DNA of 64,000 nt, taken from the NCBI GenBank assembly GCA_039111635.1, contig JBCAQO010000004.1, positions 806,001-870,000 of the forward strand. The letters run 5' to 3'. Made by a program: the position numbers and the translations under genes. This DNA is from Heterobasidion occidentale (Eukaryota; Basidiomycota; Agaricomycetes; Russulales; Bondarzewiaceae). The notes below the pieces were generated by a model. That model was not told the DNA's origin. It ran no database searches and saw only the letters and a list, made by a program, of their open reading frames with translations. Below, piece by piece: positions 20,519-32,341 of this stretch. Position 1 is the stretch's first letter, and every line of letters starts with the position of its first letter.

Positions 20519-21617
20519 CCCCCTTTGTCTGTGGTGCACACAGGTCGTCTGTGACGACTGCACAACGTCGCAGACGAGCCCCCTTGTCTGTGGTGCACAC
20601 AGGTCGTCTGTGACGACTGCACAACGTCGCAGACGTACCCTGTACGTCTGTGACGACTGCACAACGTCGCAGACGTACCCTGTACGTCTGTGACGACTGC
20701 GCGACGTCGCAGACGAGCCCCCTTTGTCTGTGGTGCACACAGGTCGTCTATGACGACTGCGCGACGTCGCAGACGACCCCCCTTTGTCTGTGGTGCACAC
20801 AGGCCGTCTATGACGAGTGCACGACGTCTCAGACGTACCCTGTACGTCTGTGACGACTGCACGACGTCCCAGACGTACCCTGTACGTCTGTGACGACTGC
20901 GCGACGTCGCAGACGTCCCCCTTTGTCTGTGGTGCACACAGGCCGTCTGCGACGACTGCACGACGTCCCAGACGTACCCTGTACGTCTGTGACGACTGCA
21001 CGACGTCCCAGACGTACCCTGTACGTCTGTGACGACTGCACGACGTCCCAGACGTACCCTGTACGTCTGTGACGACTGCGCGACGTCCCAGACGTCCCCC
21101 TTTGTCTGTGGTGCACACAGGCCGTCTGCGACGACTGCACGACGTCCCAGACGTACCCTGTATGTCTGCGACGACTGCACGACGTCCCAGACGTACCCTG
21201 TACGTCTGCGACGACTGCACGACGTCTCAGACGTACCCTGTACGTCTGTGACGACTGCGCGACGTCCCATACGTACCCTGTACGTCTGTGACGACTGCAC
21301 GATGTTGCAGACGTCCCCCTTTGTCTGTGGTGCACACAGGCCGTCTGTGACGACTGCGCGATGGTTCAGACGTCCCCACTTTGTCTGTGGTGCACACAGG
21401 CCGTCTGCAACCGCTGTCCGACGTCTGGGACGTCCCCCCCCTCGTCTGGGGTGAACACAAGGCGTCTGCAACCGCTGAAACGACGTCTGAGACGTCGCGT
21501 CTCGTCTAGGATGCAGGCAGGCCGTCTGTGACGACTGCCTGACATCTGAGACGTCGCGTCTCGTCCCAGACGACTGCTAGTCTTCAGGGACGTCCTCATG
21601 TCACCAGAAACGGCTGC
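20519..21617. repeat. GACGTC-rich satellite (part 2)
   Basis: Second block of the 40- and 60-bp units, ending in a junction from GGTGAACACAAGGCGTCTGC to GACGTCCTCATGTCACCAGA that matches the end of part 1 about 1.27 kb earlier. Satellite, junction, 12-bp array and tail therefore form a larger repeat. Confidence 0.9.
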
Positions 21618-21852
21618 ACTGTCTCACCTAGCCTCTCACCTGACTCCTCCACTCCTTCCTCACCTGCCTCATCACCTAGCCTCTCACCTAGCCTCTCACC
21701 TAGCCTCTCACCTAGCCTCACCTGCCTCCTCACCTAGCCCCTCACCTGCCTCCTCACCTAGCCCCTCACCTAGCCTGTCACCTAGCTCCTCACCTACCTA
21801 ACATCTCGGATTTTTTTCGTCTCACCTACCATCCGCCTACCACCTCTTATAA
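21618..21852. repeat. 12-bp minisatellite copy 2 plus tail repeat
   Basis: The CTCACCT array continues to about 21795, followed by the tail (21797-21852), nearly identical to copy 1. Confidence 0.85.
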
Positions 21853-22200
21853 CCTAAGTCTGCCTGACATCTGAGACGTCGTGTCTCGTCTCAGACGACT
21901 GCTAATCGTCACGGACGTCCTCATGTCACCAACAACGGCTGCACTCTCTCACCTACTCTCTCACCTGACTCCTCGCCTGCCTCCTCACCTGGCCTCTCAC
22001 CTAGCCTCTCGCCTGCCTCCTCACCTAGCCTCTCACCTGCCTCCTCACCTAGCCTCTCACCTGCCTCCTCACCTGGCCTCTCACCTAGCCTCTCACCTGG
22101 CTCCTCACCTGGCCTCTCCTGGCTCCTCACCTATCCAACATCTTGGATTTTTTCGCCTCACCTACCACCCGCCTACCACCTCTTATAACCTAACCTAAGT
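21853..22200. repeat. short satellite piece, 12-bp minisatellite copy 3 and tail
   Basis: About 90 bp of satellite (21860-21945), the CTCACCT array (about 21946-22130) and a slightly diverged tail (22135-22195, TCTTGGATTTTTTCGCC), ending ..AACCTAACCTAAG. Confidence 0.8.
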
Positions 22201-22588
22201 GGTCATCAGGTGCTTCATCCCACAAGCGGTCTCAACCCGCAGCCCGCCATCCAAGACGGCAAACCTCTTATTGATGTGTCGATCTGATTTGTCCTGCTAA
22301 GCAATCCCCCGTCCAAGATCGCGAGGTAAGTCTGCGCTCTCCGACTAGGGTCATGTTTCGCCTTAGGTCCAATCATACTTATACCCGCAGAGCAGATACT
22401 CATCCCGCCGTCCAAGACCGCGCCGGTTCCATGACAGGTCAAGTTCACTTGAAGACGTCACCCGTCATCGTCTGCCTTCTCACAGGGTAGGTATACAAGT
22501 CACCAAAGGATCTCAGAACTCAATTTCACCTTCAACGTTAGTCAACTCATTATTTCGTTGCCCATCCATCAACTAACACTCCCTTCCA
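22201..22588. repeat. dispersed palindromes upstream of cassette copy 1
   Basis: Copies of the core GCCGTCCAAGACGGC, some with one or two mismatches, near 22245, 22310 and 22410. No gene is supported. This is the left boundary region of the first A-B-C cassette. Confidence 0.65.
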
Positions 22589-25291
22589 TTACATCTCGAC
22601 GTCGCTGCTCTCCTCCTCTTCCATCCGAATCAATCCCTCCAACGCGTCCTCTTCATCATTGCCCTCAATCGGTTTGGCCCCAATCATCACTCCTACTTGC
22701 CAATCCCAATGACGCCCGTTCATTGCCAGCGCAGGTCCTTTCTTTGCACCCCTTGGCAGTCTCTCCCAACCGCTCGTAAACTTGTTTCTCGTGCTCCACA
22801 TCCGATCTCCTTCCGCAGCCGGAAGCCACTTCAACTTGTCAAACTCCTTCTTCATCTCTCTGCGCACACGCTCCAGCTGATGACGGTCCAGCCGACTCAC
22901 CAGGCTCCTATAATTTGAATAGTACCTCGAATTCTTGAAGTTCTGCCGCGGGCTCCAGTGGAAATCTCTTCGAGGAAAGTACAAGTCGAACAGTTTCTCC
23001 CACATCACCGGACTGTAGATCTTGTACTGAACGCACTTGAAGATCCCGCGTAAGTCCGTCGTTTTGAAGAAGTCGATGTCCACTTCCGTCCGTTGTTGCC
23101 GACTCACAAGCAAATATATATCTTGCGTATTGCTGGGGTTCGGTGCGGTCGCCATGATGTCGTAAGGAAATTGCTCCCAAATCCCAGTCGCTTCTTTATC
23201 GACGTCCAAAGTGCGACCATTACGAAGGTCGCCTTCATCGGAATCGCTGTCGATATCCTGCCCAGACATACGCACCGGCGCTTTTGCCACCACTCCCTTT
23301 GCTTCCAGTCCAAACCTCACTTGCTGCTCCACAGGGCGAGGGGGGCGAATGTAGTGGATGTCGCTCGTCGGTCCACTTCGGTTGGACACGCGCGCAGGGT
23401 TTTTGTTGCGAACCTCTACGATGGCGCCGAACAACTTCTGGACGTGTCCCATGGTCGGCTGCTTGTAAGCCGCCGCAATTTCTTCATACCCATCCAACCG
23501 TTTCAGAGCCGCGCTGCTTGCGCGAGCCACCCTGTCGAACACGATCGTCCCGAAGAATAACAGCCCGCGCTCCTCGATCACCGGTTTCGTCCCGTCCTCA
23601 TCCTCGTCCCCTCCGTCGTCAGATTCTACGTCCCCTACGGATTGGTGCATCACCAGTGATTTTATAAGGAGCACGTCTCGAGAGAACTGGGAAGGTCGAT
23701 AGATCAGCGCGTTCAGCATGTAAATGAGGCCACTTCCCAACAGCAGACTGGCGGGCCATTCTCGCACACTGCTGCTGCTCTTTGCCATGTCTTGCAGTAC
23801 ATAGTTGATGGCTGCCAGCCGATAAAATTTGAAGTACCTGAATGCGCCCTATTAGCTTCAAGAATTAACAGAATCCGACTCTGCTTACCACCAGTCCGCA
23901 TGAGGAACCTCAACCACAGTTTGGTTCATCAAGCTTTGCGGAAACGACGACAGAACGTGCAAGCTTCTCGCCAACGGAACGCGCAGCTCAATGCATGCGC
24001 TACCTTCTTGCCTTTCCTGTGCGCAAGCCCCGAACGTTCGGCTCATGGAGGTCAAGTCCGCCAATAGCCGTTCCATTTTCTTCGGCAGCAGGTCTTCGCA
24101 GCCCCGGCGTCGGTAGATTCCGTCGTGGAGCTGGTAAGTCACAGTTTTGTCCGTGGTGTAGACGTTGATGTACTTGACGTGATCCAAGCGGCCACTCGAT
24201 TTCGTCTCGAACCGGAAACCGGCTAGATCGTACAGAGTGGCTGCAGCATCCACCTGGAACCTCTGCGAAGGGCGCTTGATCCTGTTGATCTGAGCCTCCG
24301 TCAACAATGGAAGGCAGCTGGTCAAGAGCTCGCGATGTCCTGATTCTAACCACTGCAGAACCGATCCCTCCTTCGCTATTTCGAGTCCAATATCCACCCA
24401 CCATTCCCCGTCTTGGATTGCCTCCATGTTGAGAAAGTCAAAAAACTCGTCCATGGCGTCCGACCTCTCCTGCTCATCAAATGGATCATGAGCCGTCTGA
24501 CCTTTCGTGCCACGAAGCTCGTGGCCAAAGAACGCATCTTTGAATTGCGAGCGCGCGTTCAACTTATCAAGAAGAAGGCTGGAAAAGTCGTCGAGCCGAG
24601 CTGCTGGCACATCCACCGTGCTAAAAGTAAGACGACCTTGAGTGTCCCGGGCTTGACGCTGAGCGGAATCGTAGTCTGGTGGCCAGTGCACGGCGTGCCC
24701 TCCGAGCACCTCTATAACTGTAGGGCGGAGATATCGATTGTAAAGCGTGAGAAGAATGTCGGGGCTCAACGCAGGGGAAGTGTCCGGGGAATACATCGCT
24801 GGAAAGAACAGCCTGCACACATGCCTGTTTTGAATCTTGCCTAGCGCGACGTTGGGGATTTTGTGCATAGGAATGTTTTCAATGCTCCCCTGTGCAAGGA
24901 TAAGCTAAGGTTACGACCAACGAGTGGTTGGACATACGTCAGGTCTGGTGATTTCCGCTGTGACATGATTGTTTCTCTTCAGGGTTTCCTTGAAAGGTGC
25001 CATAGGGAAAACAGCCAAAGGGGCCCTGTAAGGCAGGTCGCGAGTGACACCGATGACTGAATCGATGTCGCGCGTGAAGGTGCAATTCGGCCCGAAAGTG
25101 GGCTGGGTTCCTTGTCGGGCATTAACATAAACACGGTGCTCGAGACCGTCATCTAAAGCGAGACGGCCAGAGAGCATGAGCTGGCAAAACAGTTGTGTCT
25201 CGCCGCGTTCCAACAAGGCAACTGCATGCCGGATGATGTCGGCGATTGAGCACTGGACGTGGGGGAGGGTTTCGTCTGGAAAAGGAAGCAT
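22589..25291 (-). CDS. cassette gene A, copy 1: unrecognised 867-aa protein
   Basis: Three exons on the minus strand: 25291-24938, 24889-23889 and 23837-22589, 2604 nt including stop, with GTATGT and GTAAGC donors and clean phase. I do not recognise the family. The protein starts MLPFPDETLPHVQCSIADII, is soluble with many Trp, Arg and Asp residues, and ends in an acidic tail (EEEESSDVEM). Blocks shared with the second copy include WPPDYDSAQRQARD, DEFFDFLNMEAIQD, LYDLAGFRFETKSSGRLDHV, EWPASLLLGSGLIYMLNALI and YRSLVSRLDRHQLERVRREM. The second copy (32.8-35.5 kb) keeps the same intron positions. Divergent gene B starts 411 bp away and a SNF2-like helicase follows, an order repeated in both cassettes. 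It could be a DNA-binding or structural protein of a mobile element, but that is inference. Confidence 0.8.
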
Positions 25292-25702
25292 CTGCTAACT
25301 GTTGAAAGAAGTTTGACGACGACTACTGGGTGCACGGGCTGGGGAGAGGGGGGAGGATGTACCCTCTCGAACATTGTCACTTATGTGGACTGTCGCCGGG
25401 CGAGCACAATGAACTGTTGAACTGAATCCTACATACCGCGTGGATCTGTCGTCCTCCGCGAGTATGACAACTATAGAAGAACACGGCCGATGACTCTACC
25501 GTTATCACACCAGCGTGAGTTGGCATGAAAATATAACCCTTGCTAGCCGTCTAGAGAACAGCGACGTGACAGCGGAGGTCCTAAGAAGGACTACCACGAT
25601 GCGGTGATCCGCGCCGTTCAGAAGAATGCCATTTCGTACATGCCGTGAACGCCAGCTATAATAAAAGGTTGGCATCTGACGGGAAGGTGGGTCATCAACT
25701 CG
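25292..25702. promoter_or_regulatory. divergent promoter region A/B, copy 1
   Basis: Shared with the copy at 35476-35920. It contains GGAGGTCCTAAGAAGGACTA (short inverted repeat), a TTTCGTACATGCCGTGAACG block and an AT-rich TATAATAAAAGG about 35 bp before the gene B ATG, a plausible core promoter. Upstream of gene A there are no long AT tracts. Confidence 0.45.
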
Positions 25703-25915
25703 ATGGCGATCGAAGTCGCACTTGCTGAGACCGACTACGACTCGGATGACAGCGCCCTGTCATACGACGGGAGCGATACCGACGTCGAGCGGAACAGCGA
25801 TGATGGCTCAACGCTCGATCAGTTCGAGGAAGACTCTGTCTTTCCAGCCGGCGACATTGTTCGTCGATGCTTTCCCTCCCGTCACGTCGAGCAGGTTAAT
25901 TTGTGCGGCAGCTGA
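25703..25915 (+). CDS. cassette gene B, copy 1: small acidic protein, C-terminally shortened
   Basis: ATG at 25703, 70 codons. The N-terminus is extremely Asp/Ser-rich (DYDSDDSALSYDGSDTD.. and ERNSDDGSTLD), then DIVRRCF and a short out-of-register tail. Compared with the second copy, about 240 bp just after HVEQ are missing and the frame runs into a stop (..VNLCGS), so the ordered C-terminal half is lost. The second copy's GIVIALFEDEKASHLVCVDM segment resembles the small beta domains seen in UBE2O-like proteins, but only weakly. Function unknown; probably non-functional here. Confidence 0.55.
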   Translation: MAIEVALAETDYDSDDSALSYDGSDTDVERNSDDGSTLDQFEEDSVFPAGDIVRRCFPSRHVEQVNLCGS

Positions 25916-26149
25916 CAAGGCGACATGTGATGGGGTCAGGGTCGGATTTGCGGAGCCGGATATTTGTAGGAACATGTGTAGGAAGGGGTGTCATCAAAAC
26001 AAATGCACCGTGGCAGCTAGTGCGCAGAGAAAGCTGTCTGCGAGACACTCCGTCTCGCACGGCGGACGGTACAGGAGTGCCTGCTAGAAGGTTGAGTAAC
26101 GTTCTCCATGGAAGAGCCCCGTCGTCTTGGACCGCGTAGGGGTTTAATT

Positions 26150-26460
26150 GTAGTTTGAAAAACAACATCATCATCAATGACAACTGCAACAGATGAAGAA
26201 GCAATTGCAGCACTGGCAGTGAATCTGCAAGACCCCTTGACCAACACGGCCGACAGTGCAGGACTTGCCTTGTGTGTCTAGTAGCAACAGCAACAGCAGC
26301 AACAACGGTTGCATGACCCTCTCCAAGACAGCGGACAGCGCAGGGGGTTGCCTAGTGCGTCTATGATCAACGGCGACAGCAACAGCAAGGTCAACGATCA
26401 ACGGCGACAGCATCAGCAAGGTCAACAATTGCAACGGTGATGGTTGCAACTGGTGTTCAT
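26150..26460. repeat. CAA/CAG-rich low-complexity region, copy 1
   Basis: Interrupted CAACAG / CAGCAACAACGG trinucleotide-like repeats, with a diverged counterpart at about 36650-36980 in the second cassette. No gene is supported. Confidence 0.6.
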
Positions 26461-26469
26461 CAGCGAGAA

Positions 26470-26870
26470 CCCGCCGTCCAAGACGGCGGACAGCACAGGC
26501 AGGCCCAGTAAAGGTCGGTACCTGGTGTCCGAGTGCGCGCCTCGCCGTCTTGGACGGCGGGGTGCGTAGTAGGTCAAATCACCTTAACAGATACAATCGA
26601 CGCCCGCACACCCACCTCGCTGTCTTGGACGGGGGGGAGCGTGGCAGGTCAAATCACCTGAGGAGATGCACTCGATGCCCGCACGCAGTCCTCGCCCTCT
26701 TGGACGGCGGGGTGCGTGGCAGGTCAAATCACCTGGGTAGTAACACTCGACGCCCACACACCCACCTCGCCCTCTTGGACGGCGGGCTGCGAGGTAGGTC
26801 AGTTGAAGTCTTCAAATGAACTCGAGTGCCGCACACCTGCCCCCGCCGTCTTGGACGGCCGGTTGCGTGC
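26470..26870. repeat. phased palindrome array, ~75-bp period
   Basis: Palindrome cores (GCCGTCTTGGACGGC and variants) start at 26544, 26619, 26694, 26769 and 26845, spacings 75, 75, 75 and 76. Spacers share GTGGCAGGTCAAATCACCTG and ACTCGAYGCCC but vary elsewhere. All five are in the TTG-loop orientation. Confidence 0.85.
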
Positions 26871-27039
26871 CAGGTCAACTCTACTTCTCAGATGAACTTG
26901 ACGGTCATCACAGAAAGAGGGTTTCCGTACCTGACCCCTTCAAGCCACCACGTTCGTATGATGACCCTCAGCGCGACCCCCGTCGAAGGCGGAAGCCTTC
27001 GAAACAGCCCCTTGTGTCCAACTTGACTGAACTGACCCC

Positions 27040-27340
27040 ACACGCCCTTCGCCGTCTTGGACGGCGGGTTTCTGTATCATGCCTTTTGTGCAACTGAACA
27101 AGTCCTCCACGCCCCCGGCCGTCTTGGACGGCGGGTTTCTGAATCCACCCTCGTGTTCAACTAAACTTTTCCTTCACGCCCCTGGTCGTCTTGGATGGCG
27201 GGTTTCTGAATCGAGCCTCGTTCAATCGAACATGTCTTCCACGCCCCCGACCCTCTCGAACGACAGCCTTCTGGGTTGACCCTCGTGTTCGACTGAACTC
27301 TTCCTCCATGCCACCAGCCGTCTTGGATCGCGGGTTTCCA
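27040..27340. repeat. phased palindrome array, ~67-bp period
   Basis: Cores start at about 27051, 27118, 27185, 27249 and 27317 (spacings 67, 67, 64, 68), each followed by GGGTTTCT-like sequence and a TTCAACT-type spacer ending in CACGCCCC. The last two cores are mutated. The array ends about 300 bp before the helicase start. Confidence 0.8.
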
Positions 27341-27625
27341 AATCGCACCTTCAGTTCAACTTCTCCAATCAGCCTGCTCTCTCACGCCGTTCGCCATCCC
27401 GGCCTGTCGGTGGCTTCCATGTCGCGCGTCGTTTAACTGAATTCATTCTCCACGCTCCCGCCGTCTGGAACGGCAGCTTCCTTTATCGCGCCCTTGCGTT
27501 CAACTCAGCCGACATGATTCTTCACCGAATTCTCTTTCCACCACGGACGTGCTCGTCGCGAGGCATGTCGCCGACATTGACTTATACACACCTTGTCAAG
27601 GTCAAGCCCCCCATCTTCCTCACTC

Positions 27626-30600
27626 ATGCCTTCGGTCACCCTCGCTGGCGCCCTCTTGACTCTCGCTGAGACTCACGACCCCTGGGACTGGCCGGTCTGG
27701 CGCGCCCACACCAAGATCAACGTCTCCCCTCTATCCGAGGCCGCCCTTGATGACCCTTTTCCCGGCTGGACGGCCGACGCCATCAAGACACTGATCGCCT
27801 TCGCTCAAACTTACTGGACTCACCCCCGTCCCGACGTCTTCATCAAGACCCGCAAGGACAACAACGCCGCTGGTCGCAACGCCTGGAACAAACTCGTGTC
27901 CGACTCATGGGCCCGCAAGTGGAACATGAACAAGACGATCGACGACTGCTTGGCTCAGGACTCCTGCGACCCGTGGAGCATCTTGAAGAAGTTTGACTTG
28001 AAGGCGGTGAGTCCCTTCTCTTTTTCCTTCTCTTGTCCTACTACTAATGTCCTCGTAGCTCCCTGATTTGGACGGGGCGCAAATCGAGCCCGGCCACCAC
28101 AACCTCGCCTTCGAGCTCTTCGGCGCCAACGCCTTCGTCCCTGGCTACGACGCCATCATCCCCGCCGTCCATCTGTGCGTGAAGGGGATCGTGGCGACGA
28201 CCTACAACCGCTGGCGAAAGACCCACGGAACGTTCGTCAGGGGATTGGACCGCAAGGGAGAAAATGGAAGAGCTGCTGGTCGGTGAGCGCCGCACGGCCG
28301 TCCAAGACAGCGAAATCGCTGACCATCTTCATTTTCAGCTCTCGAGTCTGGCAAGCCCCTCTCTGTCATGCAAGTCCGCGCGTACGTCAAGGCGCTGAGC
28401 GTATATCAGGCCGACCTCGAGCGTCTTGGCGACACAACCTCCGTTGCCAGGCTCGAAGACACTCGCGCCCGCCTTGATGACATGCTCATCGCCATGGGTT
28501 GCGACAAGTCGGGAAAACCCGTCACAAGTACGTGTCTCTGTCATGCTACATCCTATGGTCGCTGAGACTTCCTGCTGCTGCTCAAACGGCCAGGGATATC
28601 CAAACTCCTCCGCAATGCCCTCGCGCAATTGGCGCAGAAGGAAGACGTCTTCCTTGTTCAGATGTCTATCCGCGACGCCATCGAGCAGTACGAGGCACGC
28701 AACCACGGCGAGATGCCCGACATGTCCATGGACGACGCGCCCGCTTGGGATGAAGAGTGGGAAGAGGGCGTCGAAGAGTTCCAGCATCACTCTACAGACA
28801 ACTTGTGGGCTATGCTCGGGAGGCCTGACAAATACCTGCCGTGGTTCAACACCCATCACGATCCCGACGGCATCCACAACCGATGGGACTCGCGCGACGA
28901 TGAATGGTTTGCCGACCCCAAGAACGTTGTGCCCCTCGTTCCTCGTTGGCATCAGCTCGTCGGCATCCTCAGGATGCTCCGGATGGCATTCGCGGGGAAA
29001 CCCATTCTCCTCATGGACGAGGTAGGCGTTGGCAAGACCTTACAGGTAGTCGGAACCATCACGATGCTCGCCTACTTTCGCGGCTTTTGGAAGGACAAGA
29101 TGGACTATCCTGGCGCGTTCGGTGAGTATCCTCTCTTGTTGTTGATCTCCTCGCTGACACGTTCTTGCTAGCGGGGAGGAAATTTCCCGGCCCTACCGGT
29201 GAGATCCCGTCGTTACCGTCTTTGATCGTATGCCCTCCCTCGCTCGAAGTGCAGTGGTGGTCGGAGCTCCACAAGTATATCAAACCGAAAACCTTCGACA
29301 TGTTCCCCTGTGAGGGCTCGATTGACCGCAGGCCGGATTTCTGGGCGATCACCTTTGGCAAGACGGTGAGCGAGCACGGTCACCAAATCATCCTCGCGAC
29401 GCACAGCGTAAGTTCTTTGTCTTAAGTCCCTTATTACAACGCGCTGAGATACGTCTCTTAGGCCATGATCTCGGACACGGACGGCCTCTGGAATCCAAAC
29501 CCGAAGAAGCCTTGCCTCTTCCCAGAGCCCCCGGCGCGCAACTGCCGCAAAATTCCGAAGACGTTGTTCGGCCGCGAGTGGCTCGTCGTCGCCATCGACG
29601 AGGCCCACGTCGCGCGGAAGATCAACAAGGCCTACGTTGGAGCGTTCCAACTGCGCCTCAGAGCGAAGGTCCCCATCGCCATGACCGCCACGCCCATCCT
29701 CACTAGCCTCATGGTAAGTCACGCATCGTTTGTTTTGAGAGTGCTCGAAGGAAACAGTCGTGATGTCGGATCCGAGTGCGGCGTTGAGGGGACTCTGAAC
29801 ATAACGCGCTAGACTCCCCATGACTTTGCGCTGACTGTTTCTTGCGCAGGACCTTTGGAACATCGGCTGCTTCCTTGGCATCCCCCACTTTGAGACGGAG
29901 GATGGGCTACTCCAAGAGATGGTCTTGGATCTGGCAAAGGCCCAGAGGCTCGATCGCAAGGTCGCTCGTGACCCGACCACCGACGACTTGGAGGTCGGGG
30001 TCACCCGCAGCACCGAGGAGGGAGTATCCAACGTCCTGCAGGCCAGTGTGAAGTGGATCTTGATCCTTCGTAAGTGGTGCGCGGGCCACGTCATTCGCCG
30101 CACCGTGTACTCGAAGGACCACGACGGTAAGCCGATCTCTGGCGTGATTCCATACCGGGACCACTTGCTCCTGATGCCGCTGTTGCCCGCGGAGAGCGAG
30201 GCGCACGCGAGGATGGTCGAGGACTTCCTCGAACAGGGTGCCTCTGAGACTATTAAGAACAGGAGGGTACGTACCTCCACCAAGCCAGACAGCCATTTGT
30301 GTACTGATGGCTTCACAGGCTTTCTATTTGGGCCTGCGGATGGCCCTGATGCACCATACTGTGGCTTCGGGTGATCACGCGGCTATTCATGAGCTCTGGG
30401 ACACCCTCGAGGAGTACAAGGAGGACCCGTCGATGAAGCTCAACGCCCTCGTCCGCATCTGCAAGCACCATTTGGCAAGCGACGATGCCCCTCCGTTGAA
30501 AGTCGATCCGGCGGCGAAGGACGCGCTCATCAAGAACATCGATCCGCCAAAGTCGACCTCCTCGGACTCCCACCCTGCGCCCACCGCCTCCGTGACCGCC

Positions 30601-32141
30601 CCGAGTCCGGACAAAATCGTTGTCTACGCGGCTTTCCCGTCGCAGAACATGTACATCCAACGCGTGCTGGATCTGTACGGGATCAAGTCCCTTCTGTTTT
30701 CGGGCATTCAGTCGGTAACGGAGCGGGCTGCCTCTCTGGCAAAGTTCAAGAGGAGCAAGCGCAAGGGGCCTCGAGTCCTCATTGTCTCGAACGTCGGGCT
30801 GTACGGACTGAACGTCGCGTGCGCAAACATCATGGTCGTTGTGGTAAGTCATTCGACTGTCTGTGATTCACCGGCAGGTATTGAACCACCGTTCACTTAC
30901 TTCGTCGCGCAGGATACTCTTTGGTCCGCGCAAGAGGACCGGCAGCTCATTGGCCGCGTGTGGCGCTTCCCGCAACAGAAGCAGGTCCATGTGTACCGAA
31001 TCGTCGCAGAAGGAACCTCGGATGTTTTCCTCAACAACATCTCCTTCTCGAAAGGTGCCATGCACGATGCCTTCATGCAGAGTTCGGAGGCCACGCGTAA
31101 GTTCACTGACTTAACCGTCCTCCCCCTCTTCTAAAGTGACTTGTAGAGCGATTGTATGGGATCGACACCGAGACCGTGGACGAGGACGACGGCGAGGCAG
31201 ATAACACGGACGTCGACGCGGACGAGGGCGAGGAGCTGCCGACAAGGAAAGGCAAGGGCAAGGGCAAGGGCAAGGGCAAGCGCACGCTGTCAAGCGAGTC
31301 GGCATCGACGCTGGCGTCTGTGACCAAGAAAGCGAAAGGCGACGCTGCCGTCACCCCTCCTGCGCATACCGGCTCGCCCGAAGCTTCGCGCGCCACCTCC
31401 ACGCAGCACGCTCCCACCCCACGCCGCGGGACCCAGGTTGCTGATGCCGCCCCGCCTGCACCGCCTGCCCCGCCTTCCTCACCTGCCCCGCCTTCCTCAC
31501 CTGCCCCGCCTTCCTCACCTGCGCCACCTTCCCCGCCTTCCCCGCCTTTGCCCGATAATATGATGACCCTTGTAGATTATGCGTCCGACGCCTTCAGCGA
31601 GAGCGTGAGAGAGAACGACGGCGACGGATGCGACACCGGCCACGGCGGACCCTGCAGCACCGGCAATGAGCCCTCCGAGGGAGACAGTGATTGTAAATTG
31701 CCCTATGATTCCGTCCAATCATACATACTGAATACATGTTTAGTGGAATTCCAGCCATCTGTGCAGCGAGAGCCGGTGAGGAAGGCGGTCAGCGCGAAGG
31801 CTTCGAAGGCGAGGTGCCCGGCCACGGAGGCAACGCCCTTGGCCATGAAGGCAAAGCCCACCGCCGCGCAGGAAAGGCCCTTGGCCGCGAAGGTCAAGCC
31901 CTCGGCCGCGCAGGTAAATCCCTTCGCCGCCAAGGCGAGACGCCTGGCCACACAGGCAAGGCCCCATGCCGCTGGAGCACAGCCCTCGGCCACGCATGTA
32001 TCGGCCTCGGACGCACCGGATACCACTCGTCACGCAACTCCGAGGATGACCGCTTCCGCATGGGCAAACGCCAATTCAGGGCCTTTGTCTTTCGATGATC
32101 TTCCTCAACCTGCGAAGAGGCTCCGCTCCAAGAAGGTGTAG
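27626..32141 (+). CDS. cassette gene C, copy 1: SNF2-like DEAH helicase, frame lesion
   Basis: Ten exons: 27626-28006, 28059-28282, 28339-28527, 28594-29121, 29172-29407, 29462-29713, 29850-30266, 30319-30843, 30913-31096, 31147-32141. All have GT..AG introns, for about 1310 aa. Helicase superfamily 2: Walker A MDEVGVGKT, LIVCPPSLEVQWWSEL (Ia), AIDEAHVARK (DEAH), AMTATPI (III), VLIVSNVGLYGLNVACAN (V) and QLIGRVWR (VI). The order and spacing fit SNF2-type ATP-driven DNA or chromatin translocases. The C-terminal exon is a disordered tail: acidic, then (KG) repeats, PAPPSS repeats, Ala/Lys-rich repeats and a basic KRLRSKKV end. Exon 2 lacks two bases relative to the second copy near 28256-28270, so the standard splice breaks the frame unless a weak GTCGGT donor just upstream is used. 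Intron 2 carries a palindrome. Confidence 0.85.
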
Positions 32142-32341
32142 AGTTTGCTGGTTTGCTGTTGACGTGGGAATGTGATTGTCGCCTTCATCTCTCGGACACT
32201 TTGACTTGTACGTATCTTGGACGCATTTGCATACATGTCGCGAATATCTTGGACAATGGGTGATGAAAATGTCAGTTACCTTGTAGTGTTCTGTGAATGT
32301 TGAATGAGATGTGTCACAGGGTGAACTGAGTGTGGCCGTTC
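32142..32341. other. spacer after helicase copy 1
   Basis: AT-richer DNA, presumably the helicase 3' UTR. No gene seen. Confidence 0.4.

Noticed and set aside
18996..21471. Long open frames (about 337-360 codons on the minus strand, others on plus) in the satellite
   Set aside because: Open in several frames on both strands because 60-bp units are divisible by three; the peptides are pure repeat translation with no splice or start context.
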